A stretch of DNA of 52,005 bases from JBPCMN01 sp013695115 (GCA_051002235.1 JBPCMN010000037.1:1-52005); one strand, 5' to 3'; shown: positions 34,555-42,392, counted from the stretch's first letter. Notes: generated from the sequence alone by a model not told the origin. Numbers and translations are program-made.

Positions 34555-34941
34555 ATGCCCAAGTACCTCAGCCAGGAATGGCTCGACGAGGCCCGCAAGA
34601 TGTCCGAGGGCCAGCCGGAGCGGCCGGGCGCGTCCGCCAAGATGCAATACGTCATCAGCGGCGGGCCCGACGGTGACATCAAGTACTACTGGGTCCTCGA
34701 GAACGGGAAGCTGCTCGAGTCGCAGCTGGGCGAGCTGCCCGACGTCGACTTCACCATGTCGCTCACCTACGACGACTCGGTCAAGGTTCAGAAGGGCGAG
34801 CTCGACCCCAACGCCGCGTTCATGCAGGGCCGCATGAAGGTGACCGGCAACATGGGCAAGCTCATGCAGCTGATGCCGCTCACCAACTCGCCCGAGTACA
34901 AAGAGCTCCAGGAAGAGATCCGCGGCATCACCGCCTACTGA
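34555..34941 (+). CDS. SCP2 sterol-binding domain protein
   Basis: A 128-aa single SCP2-like domain, a small hydrophobic-pocket fold for lipids or acyl-CoAs. The typical core is KYYWVLENGKLLESQLG, DVDFTMSLTYDDSVKVQKGELDPNAAFMQGRMKVTGNMGKLMQLMPL (the second stretch is split by short turns). It starts after a GGGAGAGGA ribosome-binding site, so unlike most neighbours it is leadered or translated from the mca mRNA. Its 3' end overlaps the end of the opposite GNAT gene by 14 nt. Confidence 0.88.
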   Translation: MPKYLSQEWLDEARKMSEGQPERPGASAKMQYVISGGPDGDIKYYWVLENGKLLESQLGELPDVDFTMSLTYDDSVKVQKGELDPNAAFMQGRMKVTGNMGKLMQLMPLTNSPEYKELQEEIRGITAY

Positions 34942-35740
34942 GCGTCAGCTTGGCGGTGCGGAAGACCCGGCTGACTCGGGCACCGCACTTGGCGTAGAAG
35001 CCCACCGGTCCCACCCAGGCGATGTCGCCTTCGGCGTGCCCGCGGGTCTCGAGGTCGGCGCAGACCGCGCCGAGCAACGCCCGCCCGACTCCTCGGTGTT
35101 GGCGCTCGGGGTCGGTCGCCATCGGGCCGATCCAGCCGGCGCGGTTCACCGAGTGGCAGGCGAACCCGAGCGGCTCCCCGTCGGCGCGGGCGGCGAAGCA
35201 CGTTCCGCCCTCGACGGCGCGCGCCGTCTCGTCCACCCAGTGCGGATATTTGCGCCCCGCGAGTTCGACCGCCCCGGCGCCGGTCTCGCGCTCTACGACG
35301 ACGTCGGAGGGCGGGTCGGCGCGGAACCCGGATGCGATGGCCATGTTGCACTCGGCGCCATAGGGCTCGAAGCCGGCCGCCTCGAACAGTGCCAGCGCGG
35401 CGGTGAACCGGAAGTCGACCCCCGGCCACACGTAGCGGGGGAAGGCGTTTCCGAGGTGCAGCTCGACGGCGCCGCGTTCGCGCGCGTGGTTCACGGCGGC
35501 GTCGAGAAGGACGCGGGCACGGCGATGCCGCTGGTGATCCGGGCGGACGGTCAGGAGCAACAGCCACGCCACCGTGGTGTCGCCGACGCGTTTGACCGCC
35601 ACGGCCGCCGCCGCGGTTGGCTCGCCGAGGATCTCGGTGTCGGGCCCGAAGCAGCAGGTCTCGAGATCGGCCGCGGTCAGTCCCTCCTCGGGCAGGGCGG
35701 CCCCGACCAGCGCGGCGAGCTCCGCCGCGTCGAGCGTCAC
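34928..35740 (-). CDS. Tandem GNAT acetyltransferase
   Basis: A 270-aa protein with two GNAT-like halves. The N-terminal half (about 1-140) holds TVAWLLLLTVRPDHQRHRRARVLLD, and the C-terminal half ends in MATDPERQHRGVGRALLGAVC with the acetyl-CoA loop. A VGFYAKCGARVSRVF segment is the usual last strand-helix. Two-domain GNATs usually keep one active half; the C-terminal half has the better Q/RxxGxG/A motif. The GTG overlaps the stop of the ChbG-like deacetylase by 4 nt, which suggests paired deacetylation/acetylation of the same class of compound. Substrate unknown. Confidence 0.83.
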   Translation of the reverse strand: MTLDAAELAALVGAALPEEGLTAADLETCCFGPDTEILGEPTAAAAVAVKRVGDTTVAWLLLLTVRPDHQRHRRARVLLDAAVNHARERGAVELHLGNAFPRYVWPGVDFRFTAALALFEAAGFEPYGAECNMAIASGFRADPPSDVVVERETGAGAVELAGRKYPHWVDETARAVEGGTCFAARADGEPLGFACHSVNRAGWIGPMATDPERQHRGVGRALLGAVCADLETRGHAEGDIAWVGPVGFYAKCGARVSRVFRTAKLTLSRR

Positions 35741-36564
35741 GCCCGCTGGAGCTCGCGTAGCTCGCGGTAGCCGACGAGCGTCGCTCCCGCGCGGTCGATC
35801 AGGGCGGGCAGCGAGCGGTCGTTGCACAGGAACGCGTGGTCCTCGACCCGCCCGGCCCAGCTGTCGCAGGCCGCCCGCAGCTCGTCGGTGTCGAGCGCGG
35901 GGTGGAGGTAGACCTCGGTCACGCCCGGGCGCAGGTCGAACAGCACCCGTTCGATGCGCTTGCGGGCGCCGATCGGGCACAGCACGAAGTGATCGGGGAA
36001 GACGACGCCTTCGTCGGCGGCGAGCTTGCGGAACGGGAAGCCGACCACCCGCTCGGCCGAGGCGCCCGCCATTCGCAGGGGCAGGCCGAAGTCGACCGCG
36101 AGCTCCAGGTACACGTCGAATAAATCGGCCCGCAGCTGGAGCGTGCCCATGTGGCTTTCGAGGTGGCTGATTTCGAAGCCCCACAGGATCGCCCGCTCGA
36201 TCTGGGCCCGGCACTCCTTGCGCACCTCTTCGAGGTCCCCGTGGTCCCAGGTGTCCTCGACGGTGCGGGGGAACCCGCCGTCGCCGTCGAGGAGGCTGGG
36301 GGAGTGCGTGGTCGGCCCCCAGCGGTACGTCTCCCACTCGGAGTTGAGCGTGAGGTGTACGCCGACGTCCTCGCCCCGGTAGAGCGCGGCCGCGTCACGC
36401 GCCCACGGGCACGGGACCATGATCGACGCGCTGGTCGCGACACCGTTTCGGAGCGACTCGTACACCGCCAGATTGGCGGAGCGGGTTGAGCCGAGGTCGT
36501 CGCAGTTGACGATGAGCAGCTTGGCGTCGGGGGCGTAACCGAGCCGCTCGGCGAGCGTCGCCAT
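35737..36564 (-). CDS. ChbG/HpnK (YdjC)-family deacetylase
   Basis: A 275-aa metal-dependent deacetylase fold of the YdjC/ChbG type (TIM-barrel-like). Motifs: LIVNCDDLGSTRSANLAV (Asp pair near residues 20-21), VGVHLTLNSEWETYRWGP, ISHLESHMGTLQL (His pair) and the C-terminal TEVYLHPALDTDEL. Members remove acetyl groups from chito-oligosaccharides or hopanoid-linked GlcNAc. The ATG at 36564 follows a good GGAGG ribosome-binding site; a longer ATG-initiated form (36594) would bury it. It is preceded by hairpin repeat copy D and coupled to the tandem GNAT gene. Confidence 0.87.
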   Translation of the reverse strand: MATLAERLGYAPDAKLLIVNCDDLGSTRSANLAVYESLRNGVATSASIMVPCPWARDAAALYRGEDVGVHLTLNSEWETYRWGPTTHSPSLLDGDGGFPRTVEDTWDHGDLEEVRKECRAQIERAILWGFEISHLESHMGTLQLRADLFDVYLELAVDFGLPLRMAGASAERVVGFPFRKLAADEGVVFPDHFVLCPIGARKRIERVLFDLRPGVTEVYLHPALDTDELRAACDSWAGRVEDHAFLCNDRSLPALIDRAGATLVGYRELRELQRA

Positions 36565-36600
36565 CGGGGCCTCCTTTCCCGCTCTCGACCCCAAGATCCT

Positions 36601-36634
36601 GCGGCGCAGGGTACCTGCGCCGCGATCGCTCGCC
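36601..36634 (-). repeat. Dispersed intergenic hairpin element, copy D (5' leader)
   Basis: Minus-strand reading: GGCGAGCG, then hairpin GCGGCGCAGG (36623-36614), loop TAC, CCTGCGCCGC (36610-36601). A ribosome-binding site and the ATG at 36564 follow within 40 nt. Stem sequence differs from copies A-C yet pairs perfectly, and the TAC loop is kept. The long 5' part of the element is largely absent. Confidence 0.7.
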
Positions 36635-37579
36635 TCAGGCGAACTCCGATACCAGCCGCTTGCCCATTTGGCGCACCTGGTCGGCGGTCCCGTAGGCCAT
36701 GTCGAAGATCAGGCAGTCGAGCCCGGCGTCGACGAGCGCGCCCACCGCCTCGACGATCTGATCCTCGGTGCCGACGGTGAACTGCTCGTCGAACTCCGGC
36801 CCGGCGGCGTCGCGGATCATCTTCGACGTCTGCTCCGCCTCCTCCGCCGTCGCGCTCAGCATGAGCGAGCCCCGCCGGGTCGTCGTCACCTCGCTCGGAT
36901 CGCGACCGACGTCCTCGCAGTGCTTCCGCAGGATGTCGAGACGGCGGCGGATCGTCTCGGGACTGCCGTGGATGTTGCACATGTCGGCGTAGCGGGCGAC
37001 GATCCGCAGCGTCCGCTTCTCGCCGCTCCCGCCCACCATGATCGGTGGGCCGCCGGGCTGAATGGGACGGGGCAGGTTCTTGGCGCCTTCGATGCGGTAG
37101 TGCTTGCCGTTGAAGGTCGGCGCGTCCTCGGTGAACATCGCCCGGCAGGCCTGGACTGCCTCCTCGAGGCGTTGCATCCGTCCGCCGACCGACGGAAAGT
37201 CGAAGCCGAAGGCGTCGTGCTCCTCCTCGTACCAGGCGGCGCCGATGCCGAGAAACGCGCGCCCGCGGGAAATGACGTCGAGGGTGGTGACGAGCTTGGC
37301 GAGCAGCGCGGGGTTGCGATAGGTGACGCCGGTCACGAGTGTGCCCAGCTTCACCCGCTCGGTGCGGGCGGCCAGCGCTCCGAGCAGTGTGTAGGCCTCG
37401 AGGATCGGCTGGTCGGGCCCGCCGAGCGGTGGCAGTTGCCAGAAGTGGTCCATCACCATGACCGAGTCGAACCCGGATTCCTCGGCGGCGCCGGCGAGCC
37501 CGGCCACGTGCTCGAACATCCCGTCGTCGGAGACGCCGGGGAAGTTGAAGTTGGGGAGCTGGAGCCCGAAGGTCGTCAT
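36635..37579 (-). CDS. LLM-class F420-dependent oxidoreductase
   Basis: A 314-aa luciferase-like TIM-barrel enzyme, expected to use reduced coenzyme F420 for hydride transfer. Markers are FGLQLPNFNFPG, SVMVMDHFWQLPPLGGPDQPILEAY (split), TLVTGVTYRNPALLAKLVTTLDVISRGRAFLGIGAAWYEEEH (split) and GGSGEKRTLRIVARYADMCN. This is the TIGR03560-like subgroup by pattern, from memory. No substrate can be inferred. Minus TACGAT 7 nt upstream of the ATG makes a leaderless start likely. Divergent, by 33 nt, from the lipoprotein gene. Confidence 0.9.
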   Translation of the reverse strand: MTTFGLQLPNFNFPGVSDDGMFEHVAGLAGAAEESGFDSVMVMDHFWQLPPLGGPDQPILEAYTLLGALAARTERVKLGTLVTGVTYRNPALLAKLVTTLDVISRGRAFLGIGAAWYEEEHDAFGFDFPSVGGRMQRLEEAVQACRAMFTEDAPTFNGKHYRIEGAKNLPRPIQPGGPPIMVGGSGEKRTLRIVARYADMCNIHGSPETIRRRLDILRKHCEDVGRDPSEVTTTRRGSLMLSATAEEAEQTSKMIRDAAGPEFDEQFTVGTEDQIVEAVGALVDAGLDCLIFDMAYGTADQVRQMGKRLVSEFA

Positions 37580-37586
37580 GGCCGGG

Positions 37587-37606
37587 ATCGTATCCCTCGA
37601 TATCGT
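37587..37606. promoter_or_regulatory. Divergent pair of leaderless -10 boxes
   Basis: On minus, TACGAT (37592-37587) lies 7 nt before the LLM-oxidoreductase ATG. On plus, TATCGT (37601-37606) lies 6 nt before the lipoprotein ATG at 37613. The whole divergent region is only 33 nt. Confidence 0.5.
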
Positions 37607-37612
37607 GACGTG

Positions 37613-38350
37613 ATGCCCGTGGTCCGTCGCGTCGCTGCGACTCTTCTGATCGGCGTGGCCGCGTGCACGAGCGCGAGCGACGATGCAAGCGAGACCGACA
37701 CGGCTCGTCCCCCGGTGACGGGCGACGGTGCGGCCGGCTGCGTCGCCAACAGCGCGACCGTGCGGCGACAGACGCCCGCAGGCAGTGAGCAGGCTTTTCT
37801 CGTCGACGCCCAGGTGGCGGACGCCGAGGGGTGCTTCGACGAGATCACGTTCGAGTTCCGCTCCGACGGCCAGCCGCTCCCACCGGGCTACGCCATCGAG
37901 TACCGCGAGGGCCCGTTCGTCGACTTCACGTCGGGTGACGAGTTCGAGCCCGCCGGCGAGGCCTACCTGGTGCTTCGCTTTACCAAGACCTCGGTGTTCG
38001 CCCCGGCGGCGCCGGGGGCGGAGCCCGAGCCGACCTACACCGGCCCGGAGTCGATCGCGCCGTCGGGCATGAACTACCTCGAGGAGGCTCGGATCGTGCA
38101 GGGCTCCGAGGGCGTGATCCAGTGGGTCATCGGCCTGAGCTCGAAGCGGCCGTTCAGCCTCGACGGGTCGACGCTGCCGCTGCTGCTGCCGCCGGAGTCG
38201 ACGACTGCCACGACGACGACATCGCCGTCCGGCTCGTCGTCGACGTCGTCCACCACTACGACATCGACGACCACGACGACGGCCTCACCGCCGACGTCGA
38301 CGACCTTCCCGACCACTCCGACCGCCAAGATCGTCGTCAGGATCGGCTGA
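37613..38350 (+). CDS. Secreted lipoprotein with AMIN-like domain and Thr/Ser-rich C-terminus
   Basis: A 245-aa lipoprotein. A short signal peptide ends in a lipobox-like LIGVAAC (Cys about residue 19). The middle (about 40-180) is a beta-rich domain resembling the actinobacterial AMIN-like group: DEITFEFRSDGQPLPPGYAIEY, FVDFTSGDEFEPAGEAYLVLRF, VIQWVIGLSSKRPF. The final 55 residues are mostly Thr, Ser and Pro, a disordered, possibly glycosylated wall spacer. AMIN domains bind cell-wall polymers, so an envelope role is likely. The Thr-rich part explains the ACG/ACC repetition in the DNA. Confidence 0.8.
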   Translation: MPVVRRVAATLLIGVAACTSASDDASETDTARPPVTGDGAAGCVANSATVRRQTPAGSEQAFLVDAQVADAEGCFDEITFEFRSDGQPLPPGYAIEYREGPFVDFTSGDEFEPAGEAYLVLRFTKTSVFAPAAPGAEPEPTYTGPESIAPSGMNYLEEARIVQGSEGVIQWVIGLSSKRPFSLDGSTLPLLLPPESTTATTTTSPSGSSSTSSTTTTSTTTTTASPPTSTTFPTTPTAKIVVRIG

Positions 38351-38354
38351 GTCG

Positions 38355-39359
38355 TCAGCGGCTGGTCGGCTTCTCCGCTTTCTCCTGGGGTGGGAAGCCG
38401 AAGAACTCCTCGTAGCCCTCGGCGGTGCCGATCTGGTCGATGACGAGGTCGACGAACGCGTCGGTGTAGAGGTAGTCGTGGTGGGCGGCGTCGTAGACGC
38501 AGTAGCGCTCGTCGGTGCGCTCGGGGAACTTCGCCCCGCCGTCGGGCCGCACCTCGAGGCGCTTCCACGCCAGGATGAAGTGGTAGTAGAGGCTGAACCG
38601 GAACGGGATGCTCTGGTCGATCTTGCGGGCGGCCTCGCCCGGTTTCATCTTGTCGACGTTCGACACCGGCCGGTGGCGTTCCCGCACGATGACCATGCCC
38701 TGGGGGTCGATGCCGGCGAGGGTCTCGCGCTGTTCGTCGCTCAGCTCCTCCTCGCGCAGGAACGTGAGGGACACGTCGGCCTCGGGCCTCGGGCCTTGTT
38801 TGGGGACGAGATGGAGCCGGAACTCGAAGCGCTGGTCGGAGGCGACCGGTTCTTCCCGTGAGTCGGTCAGGAGCTTGCCCAGCTCCTTGGGGAGCGACTC
38901 CTGGGCCCGCATCATGCGGTCGACGCCGTCGGGCGTGAAGGTGGCGATGTAGACGGGGAACCGGAGCTCGTCGGCGATGCTGTGCTCGGCGCCGAATGTC
39001 GAGGTGAGCTCCTCCTCGTAGTTCATGAGCATCGCCTGGGCGTACCCGGTCGTCGCCGCACCCACCGCCTCCTCGTCGCGGTGCTGCATGCGATCGCCGA
39101 GCGCGATCGTGAGCTCGAGGTTCTTGCGCACTGGGTCGTTCGGCTCCCAGCGCTCGTCGACGCCGCGGGCGAGGTCCCATTTGCGGGCGTCGTCGTGACC
39201 GTCCCGCTCGAACCGGGCCCGGAGCAGGTGGAGCCAGGCGCGGTGCATGTGGAGGAAGAAGCTCCCGACGCTGCGGCTGGCGGCGGGGCGGTCGTACAGA
39301 TCGACCGCCTGCAACGCCTCGTCCTTGGAGGCCTCGACCTCGTCCTGCCATTTCGTCAT
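38355..39359 (-). CDS. DUF3644 family protein
   Basis: A 334-aa soluble protein of the DUF3644 family. It is helical with a start around LYDRPAASRSVGSFFLHMHRAWLHLLRARFERDG (split), the SIADELRFPVYIATFTPDGVDRMMRA region, and a conserved end with SIPFRFSLYYHF and ERYCVYDAAHHDYLYTDAFVDLV. DUF3644 genes often occur near restriction or abortive-infection loci, but here no such genes adjoin. The reaction is unknown. ATG chosen; an in-frame GTG two codons upstream is possible. Confidence 0.83.
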   Translation of the reverse strand: MTKWQDEVEASKDEALQAVDLYDRPAASRSVGSFFLHMHRAWLHLLRARFERDGHDDARKWDLARGVDERWEPNDPVRKNLELTIALGDRMQHRDEEAVGAATTGYAQAMLMNYEEELTSTFGAEHSIADELRFPVYIATFTPDGVDRMMRAQESLPKELGKLLTDSREEPVASDQRFEFRLHLVPKQGPRPEADVSLTFLREEELSDEQRETLAGIDPQGMVIVRERHRPVSNVDKMKPGEAARKIDQSIPFRFSLYYHFILAWKRLEVRPDGGAKFPERTDERYCVYDAAHHDYLYTDAFVDLVIDQIGTAEGYEEFFGFPPQEKAEKPTSR

Positions 39360-39402
39360 GGGCACCGTGGCCCCGCCTTGCTCGCGATTGCCGGTCCTAA
39401 TT

Positions 39403-40359
39403 CTACGCGTTGACCAGCACCACTTTTCCCAACTTCCCCCCGGCCGCGAACCGGTCGTACGCGGCCTCGGCCTCGGCCATCGGGTAGGTGGCCGCCACCG
39501 GCACCTGCAGGTCGCCCGCGCCGAGGTGGGGCAGGACGTGGGCCTCGATCCGGCGGGCGGCGTCGGCCTTCTGCTCCAACGGGCGCGCCCGCAGCGTGGA
39601 CCCGTGGATGCGAGCACGCCTGCCCATCAGGGTGAGGAGGTTGAGCTCGGCGACGGCGCCCGCGCCCACGCCGATCACCGCGATGCGGCCTCCGGACGCG
39701 AGCGACTCGAGGTCGTCGGCCAGGTTGGGCGCGCCCACGAGCTCGAGCACGACGTCGAACGGCCCGGACGCGACGAACTCGTCCGGCGCGACCACCTCGC
39801 ACCATCCCGCTCGCGAACCGATCTCCTCGACTTCGTCGCGGAGCTCGGGGTTGCGCACGGTGGCGGTGACCGCGGCGCCCGCCAGCCCCGCCAGCTGCAC
39901 GCCGGCGATGCCGACGCCGCCGGCGGCGCCGTGGATGACAACCCGCTCGCCCAGACCGAGCCCGCACTGCGTGAACAGTGCATCGTGGGCGGTTGTGAAC
40001 ACCTCGGGGAAGCCGCCCGCCTGCGCCCACGGCAGATCGTCGGGGACGGGGAGGGCGGTGCGCTCGTGCACGACCGCCAGCTCGGCCTGGCCCCCGCCGC
40101 CCACCACCGCCATGACCCGGTCGCCGGCGGCGAAGCGCACGGCCCCGGGTCCGGTCGCGACCACCTCGCCCGCCAGCTCCAGGCCGGGGATGTCGGGCGG
40201 GCTGCCGGGAGGCGCGGGGTAGAGGCCCTGGCGCTGGAGCGTGTCGGCGCCGTTGAGGCCGGCGGCCCGGACGGCCACCAGCAGCTCGGCCCGCCCCGGC
40301 TCGGGATCGGGATGCTCCCGCCACTCGAGCTTCCCGTCCACCACCGTCACGGCCCGCAC
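39403..40359 (-). CDS. Zinc-independent quinone oxidoreductase-like dehydrogenase (MDR family)
   Basis: A 318-aa medium-chain dehydrogenase/reductase. GroES-like N-terminus (AAGLNGADTLQRQGLYP, PPDIPGLELAGEVVATGPG), then a Rossmann domain with VVIHGAAGGVGIAGVQLAGLAG as the NADPH loop, and C-terminal YPMAEAEAAYDRFAAGGKLGKVVLV. No zinc-ligand Cys cluster, so it resembles NADPH:quinone reductase/enoyl reductases (QOR/PIG3-like). GTG start with a minus TAGGGT 8 nt upstream. Divergent from the hypothetical gene at 40430. Confidence 0.9.
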   Translation of the reverse strand: MRAVTVVDGKLEWREHPDPEPGRAELLVAVRAAGLNGADTLQRQGLYPAPPGSPPDIPGLELAGEVVATGPGAVRFAAGDRVMAVVGGGGQAELAVVHERTALPVPDDLPWAQAGGFPEVFTTAHDALFTQCGLGLGERVVIHGAAGGVGIAGVQLAGLAGAAVTATVRNPELRDEVEEIGSRAGWCEVVAPDEFVASGPFDVVLELVGAPNLADDLESLASGGRIAVIGVGAGAVAELNLLTLMGRRARIHGSTLRARPLEQKADAARRIEAHVLPHLGAGDLQVPVAATYPMAEAEAAYDRFAAGGKLGKVVLVNA

Positions 40360-40367
40360 GGTTCGAG

Positions 40368-40373
40368 ACCCTA
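40368..40373 (-). promoter_or_regulatory. Candidate leaderless -10 of the quinone oxidoreductase-like gene
   Basis: TAGGGT on minus, 8 nt before the GTG at 40359. Confidence 0.4.
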
Positions 40374-40417
40374 GAAGGCCTCCGACCCGGGCCGCCGCCG
40401 TCCCGGCCGGGTGGGGC

Positions 40418-40423
40418 TAGCTT
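40418..40423 (+). promoter_or_regulatory. Candidate leaderless -10 of the acidic hypothetical gene
   Basis: TAGCTT, 6 nt before the GTG at 40430. Confidence 0.45.
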
Positions 40424-40429
40424 CCGGGC

Positions 40430-40819
40430 GTGGCCGTTTCCCCGCTCCCGGGCCACCACCTCCCGGACGAATCCCTCGCGCTCGTCGACGAGGACGGCGA
40501 GCGGGTCGAGCTCGACAGCTTCGAGGCCACCTTGCTCCTGGAGCTCACCCGGGGGCTGGAGCCCGCGACCGTCTCGGCGTGTCCCGGCTGTCGCAGCCGC
40601 GTCCTGGCCGTGGTCGCCTTCCTCGATCTGCTGGAGGCCGCGCTCGCGCACGAGCGGGTCTACGAGCTCACCGAACTGGCCGAGGATGCACCGACGCTGC
40701 ACCTCTACGTCGCCGACGTCGCCTCCGACTGCGATCACGACGAGTGGCGCGACCCGCTCTACGACGAGTGGGCCGACGCCTTCGCCGAGCTCCCGCCCGT
40801 GGGAAGACTCGCGCCCTAA
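40430..40819 (+). CDS. Acidic hypothetical protein with Cys pair
   Basis: A 129-aa, strongly acidic protein with no recognised family. It contains SACPGCRSRVLAVVAFLDLLEAAL (split; CPGC near residues 51-54) and later DVASDCDHDEWRDPLYDEW, so a small metal-binding site is possible from three Cys and nearby His. Gene status is supported by the leaderless TAGCTT-N6-GTG start, actinobacterial codon bias and a stop placed in the arm of a bidirectional terminator. Function unknown. Confidence 0.7.
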   Translation: MAVSPLPGHHLPDESLALVDEDGERVELDSFEATLLLELTRGLEPATVSACPGCRSRVLAVVAFLDLLEAALAHERVYELTELAEDAPTLHLYVADVASDCDHDEWRDPLYDEWADAFAELPPVGRLAP

Positions 40820-40882
40820 CTCATCCGTTTTGGCGTCGCAAACCCACACCTGACGTGAGTTTGCGACGCAAGAAGGGAGTTA
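40817..40882. terminator. Bidirectional terminator-like inverted repeat
   Basis: Outer arms TAACTC (40817-40822) and GAGTTA (40877-40882) contain the stop codons of both convergent genes. The core is GCGTCGCAAAC (40833-40843) / GTTTGCGACGC (40859-40869) with CAC/GTG continuing inward, an almost 14-bp stem. The core is AT-richer and differently composed from its surroundings, so it may also be an inserted repeat. Confidence 0.7.
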
Positions 40883-42289
40883 GCTGGCCAGCAAGGCTGT
40901 GAACGACTCGTCGAGGCACTCGAGCAGCGCGGCCGGATCCGTCACCGCGGCGGGGTCGAGGTTGAGCCCCAGGTCCAATGAGCCCGTGTAGCTGAGCAGC
41001 GTGACGTTGAGCGCGCAGCCGGTGCGCGGCCCCATCGGGTAGTTGGCGGCGATGCGGGCGCCGCCCACGTAGAGGTCGACCGGACTGCCGCGCAAGTTGG
41101 ACGTGGCGAAGTCAATCGTCCGGGCCTGGCTGCGCGTGAGCGTGACCAGCAGCGCGGTCGGGAGGGCGGCCAGCAGGCCGGCCAGTGATCCGGCCGCGCC
41201 GAGCGCCGGTTCCCGCTTCAGTTGTGCGAGACGCTCACGTATGACGTCGAAGCGCGCCGCCGGCTCCTTCGGTCCGACCGGTACGAGCACGCGTGAGGGC
41301 GCGAAGTTGTTGCCGGCGGCCTCGCCCTTGTCCGTGCGCAGGTTGACCGGCATCGCCATGCGCAGCTCGTCGCAGGGCTCGCCCATGCGGTCGTGGTAGC
41401 TCCCGAGCGCGCCTGCCACCGCCGTGACGAAGAGGTCGTTGAGGCTGCCGCCGAGCGCGGACGCGGCGCGCTTGGCCGGCTCGAGCGGTACCCGGAGCAC
41501 CTCGAGACGTCGACCGAGCGATCGCGGCCGCAGCAGCTCCGAGCGGGACGGTTCCGTCACGAGGACCTGGCGACGGACCGACGCCGCCAGCGCGGCGGCG
41601 TCGGCGATCCCGCGGCGGGCTTCGTCCGGGTGCGCGAGCAGGCGGCCGGCGGTGTCGATGCCGCGGCGCGCCGCCCCGAGGCTGTTGCGCACGTTGAACG
41701 TCAATGCGTCACTCAGGACATCGAGTGGCGTCGTGCGATTGACGGGATCGACCGGCTCGTGCTCGGCGGCGTCGGCGGCAGCCTGCTGCGCGGGGCCGAG
41801 GGTGGGGCGCTCCGCCGGGGCGGGGTCGGGCTCGAAGTCGACGAGGCTGAGCGAGAGCTTCAACCCCCCGACCCCGTCGGTCACGGCATGGTGCACCTTC
41901 TGGAGCAGCGCGCTGCGGCCGCCCTCGAGTCCCTCGACGAGCGTGAACTCCCACAGCGGTCGCGAGCGGTCCAGCGGAGCGGCCGAGAACGCGGCCGCGA
42001 CGTCGAGGAGCTCGCGGGTTCCGCCGGGGGCGGGCGCCCCCACCTTGCGCAAGTGGTAGTCGAGGTCGAGCGTCGGGTCGTCGCGCCACTCGGGCGGGGC
42101 CAGTCGCAGGGGAGGGGAGACGACCCGTTGCGACAGCCGGGGGATCTCATCGAGGGCGGCGTCGAGTTTCGCCCGCACCCGCCCCTCGTCGGGGCGACCG
42201 TCGAGGACAGTGATGTTGGTGAAGTCGGAGCGGAGGGCCGGGTCCTTCTCGACCGCCCACATGATCGCCTCGGCGTCACTCATCCTCAT
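40880..42289 (-). CDS. Wax ester synthase / diacylglycerol acyltransferase (WS/DGAT)
   Basis: A 469-aa acyltransferase that makes wax esters or triacylglycerol from acyl-CoA at the membrane surface, giving storage lipids. The active-site motif is KVHHAVTDGVGG (H133, H134, D138). PLWEFTLVEGLEGGR before it and the C-terminal NLRGSPVDLYVGGARIAANYPMGP with the TNVPGP-like PLYL-like segment are typical. ATG at 42289 lies 10 nt after a GAGGAGG ribosome-binding site formed at the end of hairpin repeat copy C; a second ATG (42283) is two codons in. It is one of the actinobacterial lipid-storage markers in the window. Confidence 0.92.
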   Translation of the reverse strand: MRMSDAEAIMWAVEKDPALRSDFTNITVLDGRPDEGRVRAKLDAALDEIPRLSQRVVSPPLRLAPPEWRDDPTLDLDYHLRKVGAPAPGGTRELLDVAAAFSAAPLDRSRPLWEFTLVEGLEGGRSALLQKVHHAVTDGVGGLKLSLSLVDFEPDPAPAERPTLGPAQQAAADAAEHEPVDPVNRTTPLDVLSDALTFNVRNSLGAARRGIDTAGRLLAHPDEARRGIADAAALAASVRRQVLVTEPSRSELLRPRSLGRRLEVLRVPLEPAKRAASALGGSLNDLFVTAVAGALGSYHDRMGEPCDELRMAMPVNLRTDKGEAAGNNFAPSRVLVPVGPKEPAARFDVIRERLAQLKREPALGAAGSLAGLLAALPTALLVTLTRSQARTIDFATSNLRGSPVDLYVGGARIAANYPMGPRTGCALNVTLLSYTGSLDLGLNLDPAAVTDPAALLECLDESFTALLAS

Positions 42290-42300
42290 GCGTGAGCCGC

Positions 42301-42392
42301 CTCCTCTCCTGGTCGCACTCGCTCGGCGGCAGGGTACCTGCCGCCGCCCTTCGGGACGCTCGCCGCTCCCGCGCAATCGCGGCGGTGCATCT
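42301..42392 (-). repeat. Dispersed intergenic hairpin element, copy C (5' leader)
   Basis: Minus-strand reading: GATTGCGCGGGAGCGGCGAG, then CGTCCCGAAGGGCG, hairpin GGCGGCAGG (42345-42337), loop TAC, CCTGCCGCC (42333-42325), then CGAGCGAGTGCGACCAGGAG running into the ribosome-binding site of the WS/DGAT gene. It is nearly identical to copy A (13711) but lacks A's extra inverted repeat. Confidence 0.8.

Noticed and set aside
36668..37612. Long plus-strand frame ahead of the lipoprotein
   Set aside because: Antisense of the LLM oxidoreductase; the lipoprotein has a signal peptide directly after the ATG at 37613.
38200..38330. ACGACG/ACCACG microsatellite-like stretch
   Set aside because: It codes for the Thr/Ser/Pro tail of the lipoprotein; no direct-repeat spacing typical of CRISPR.
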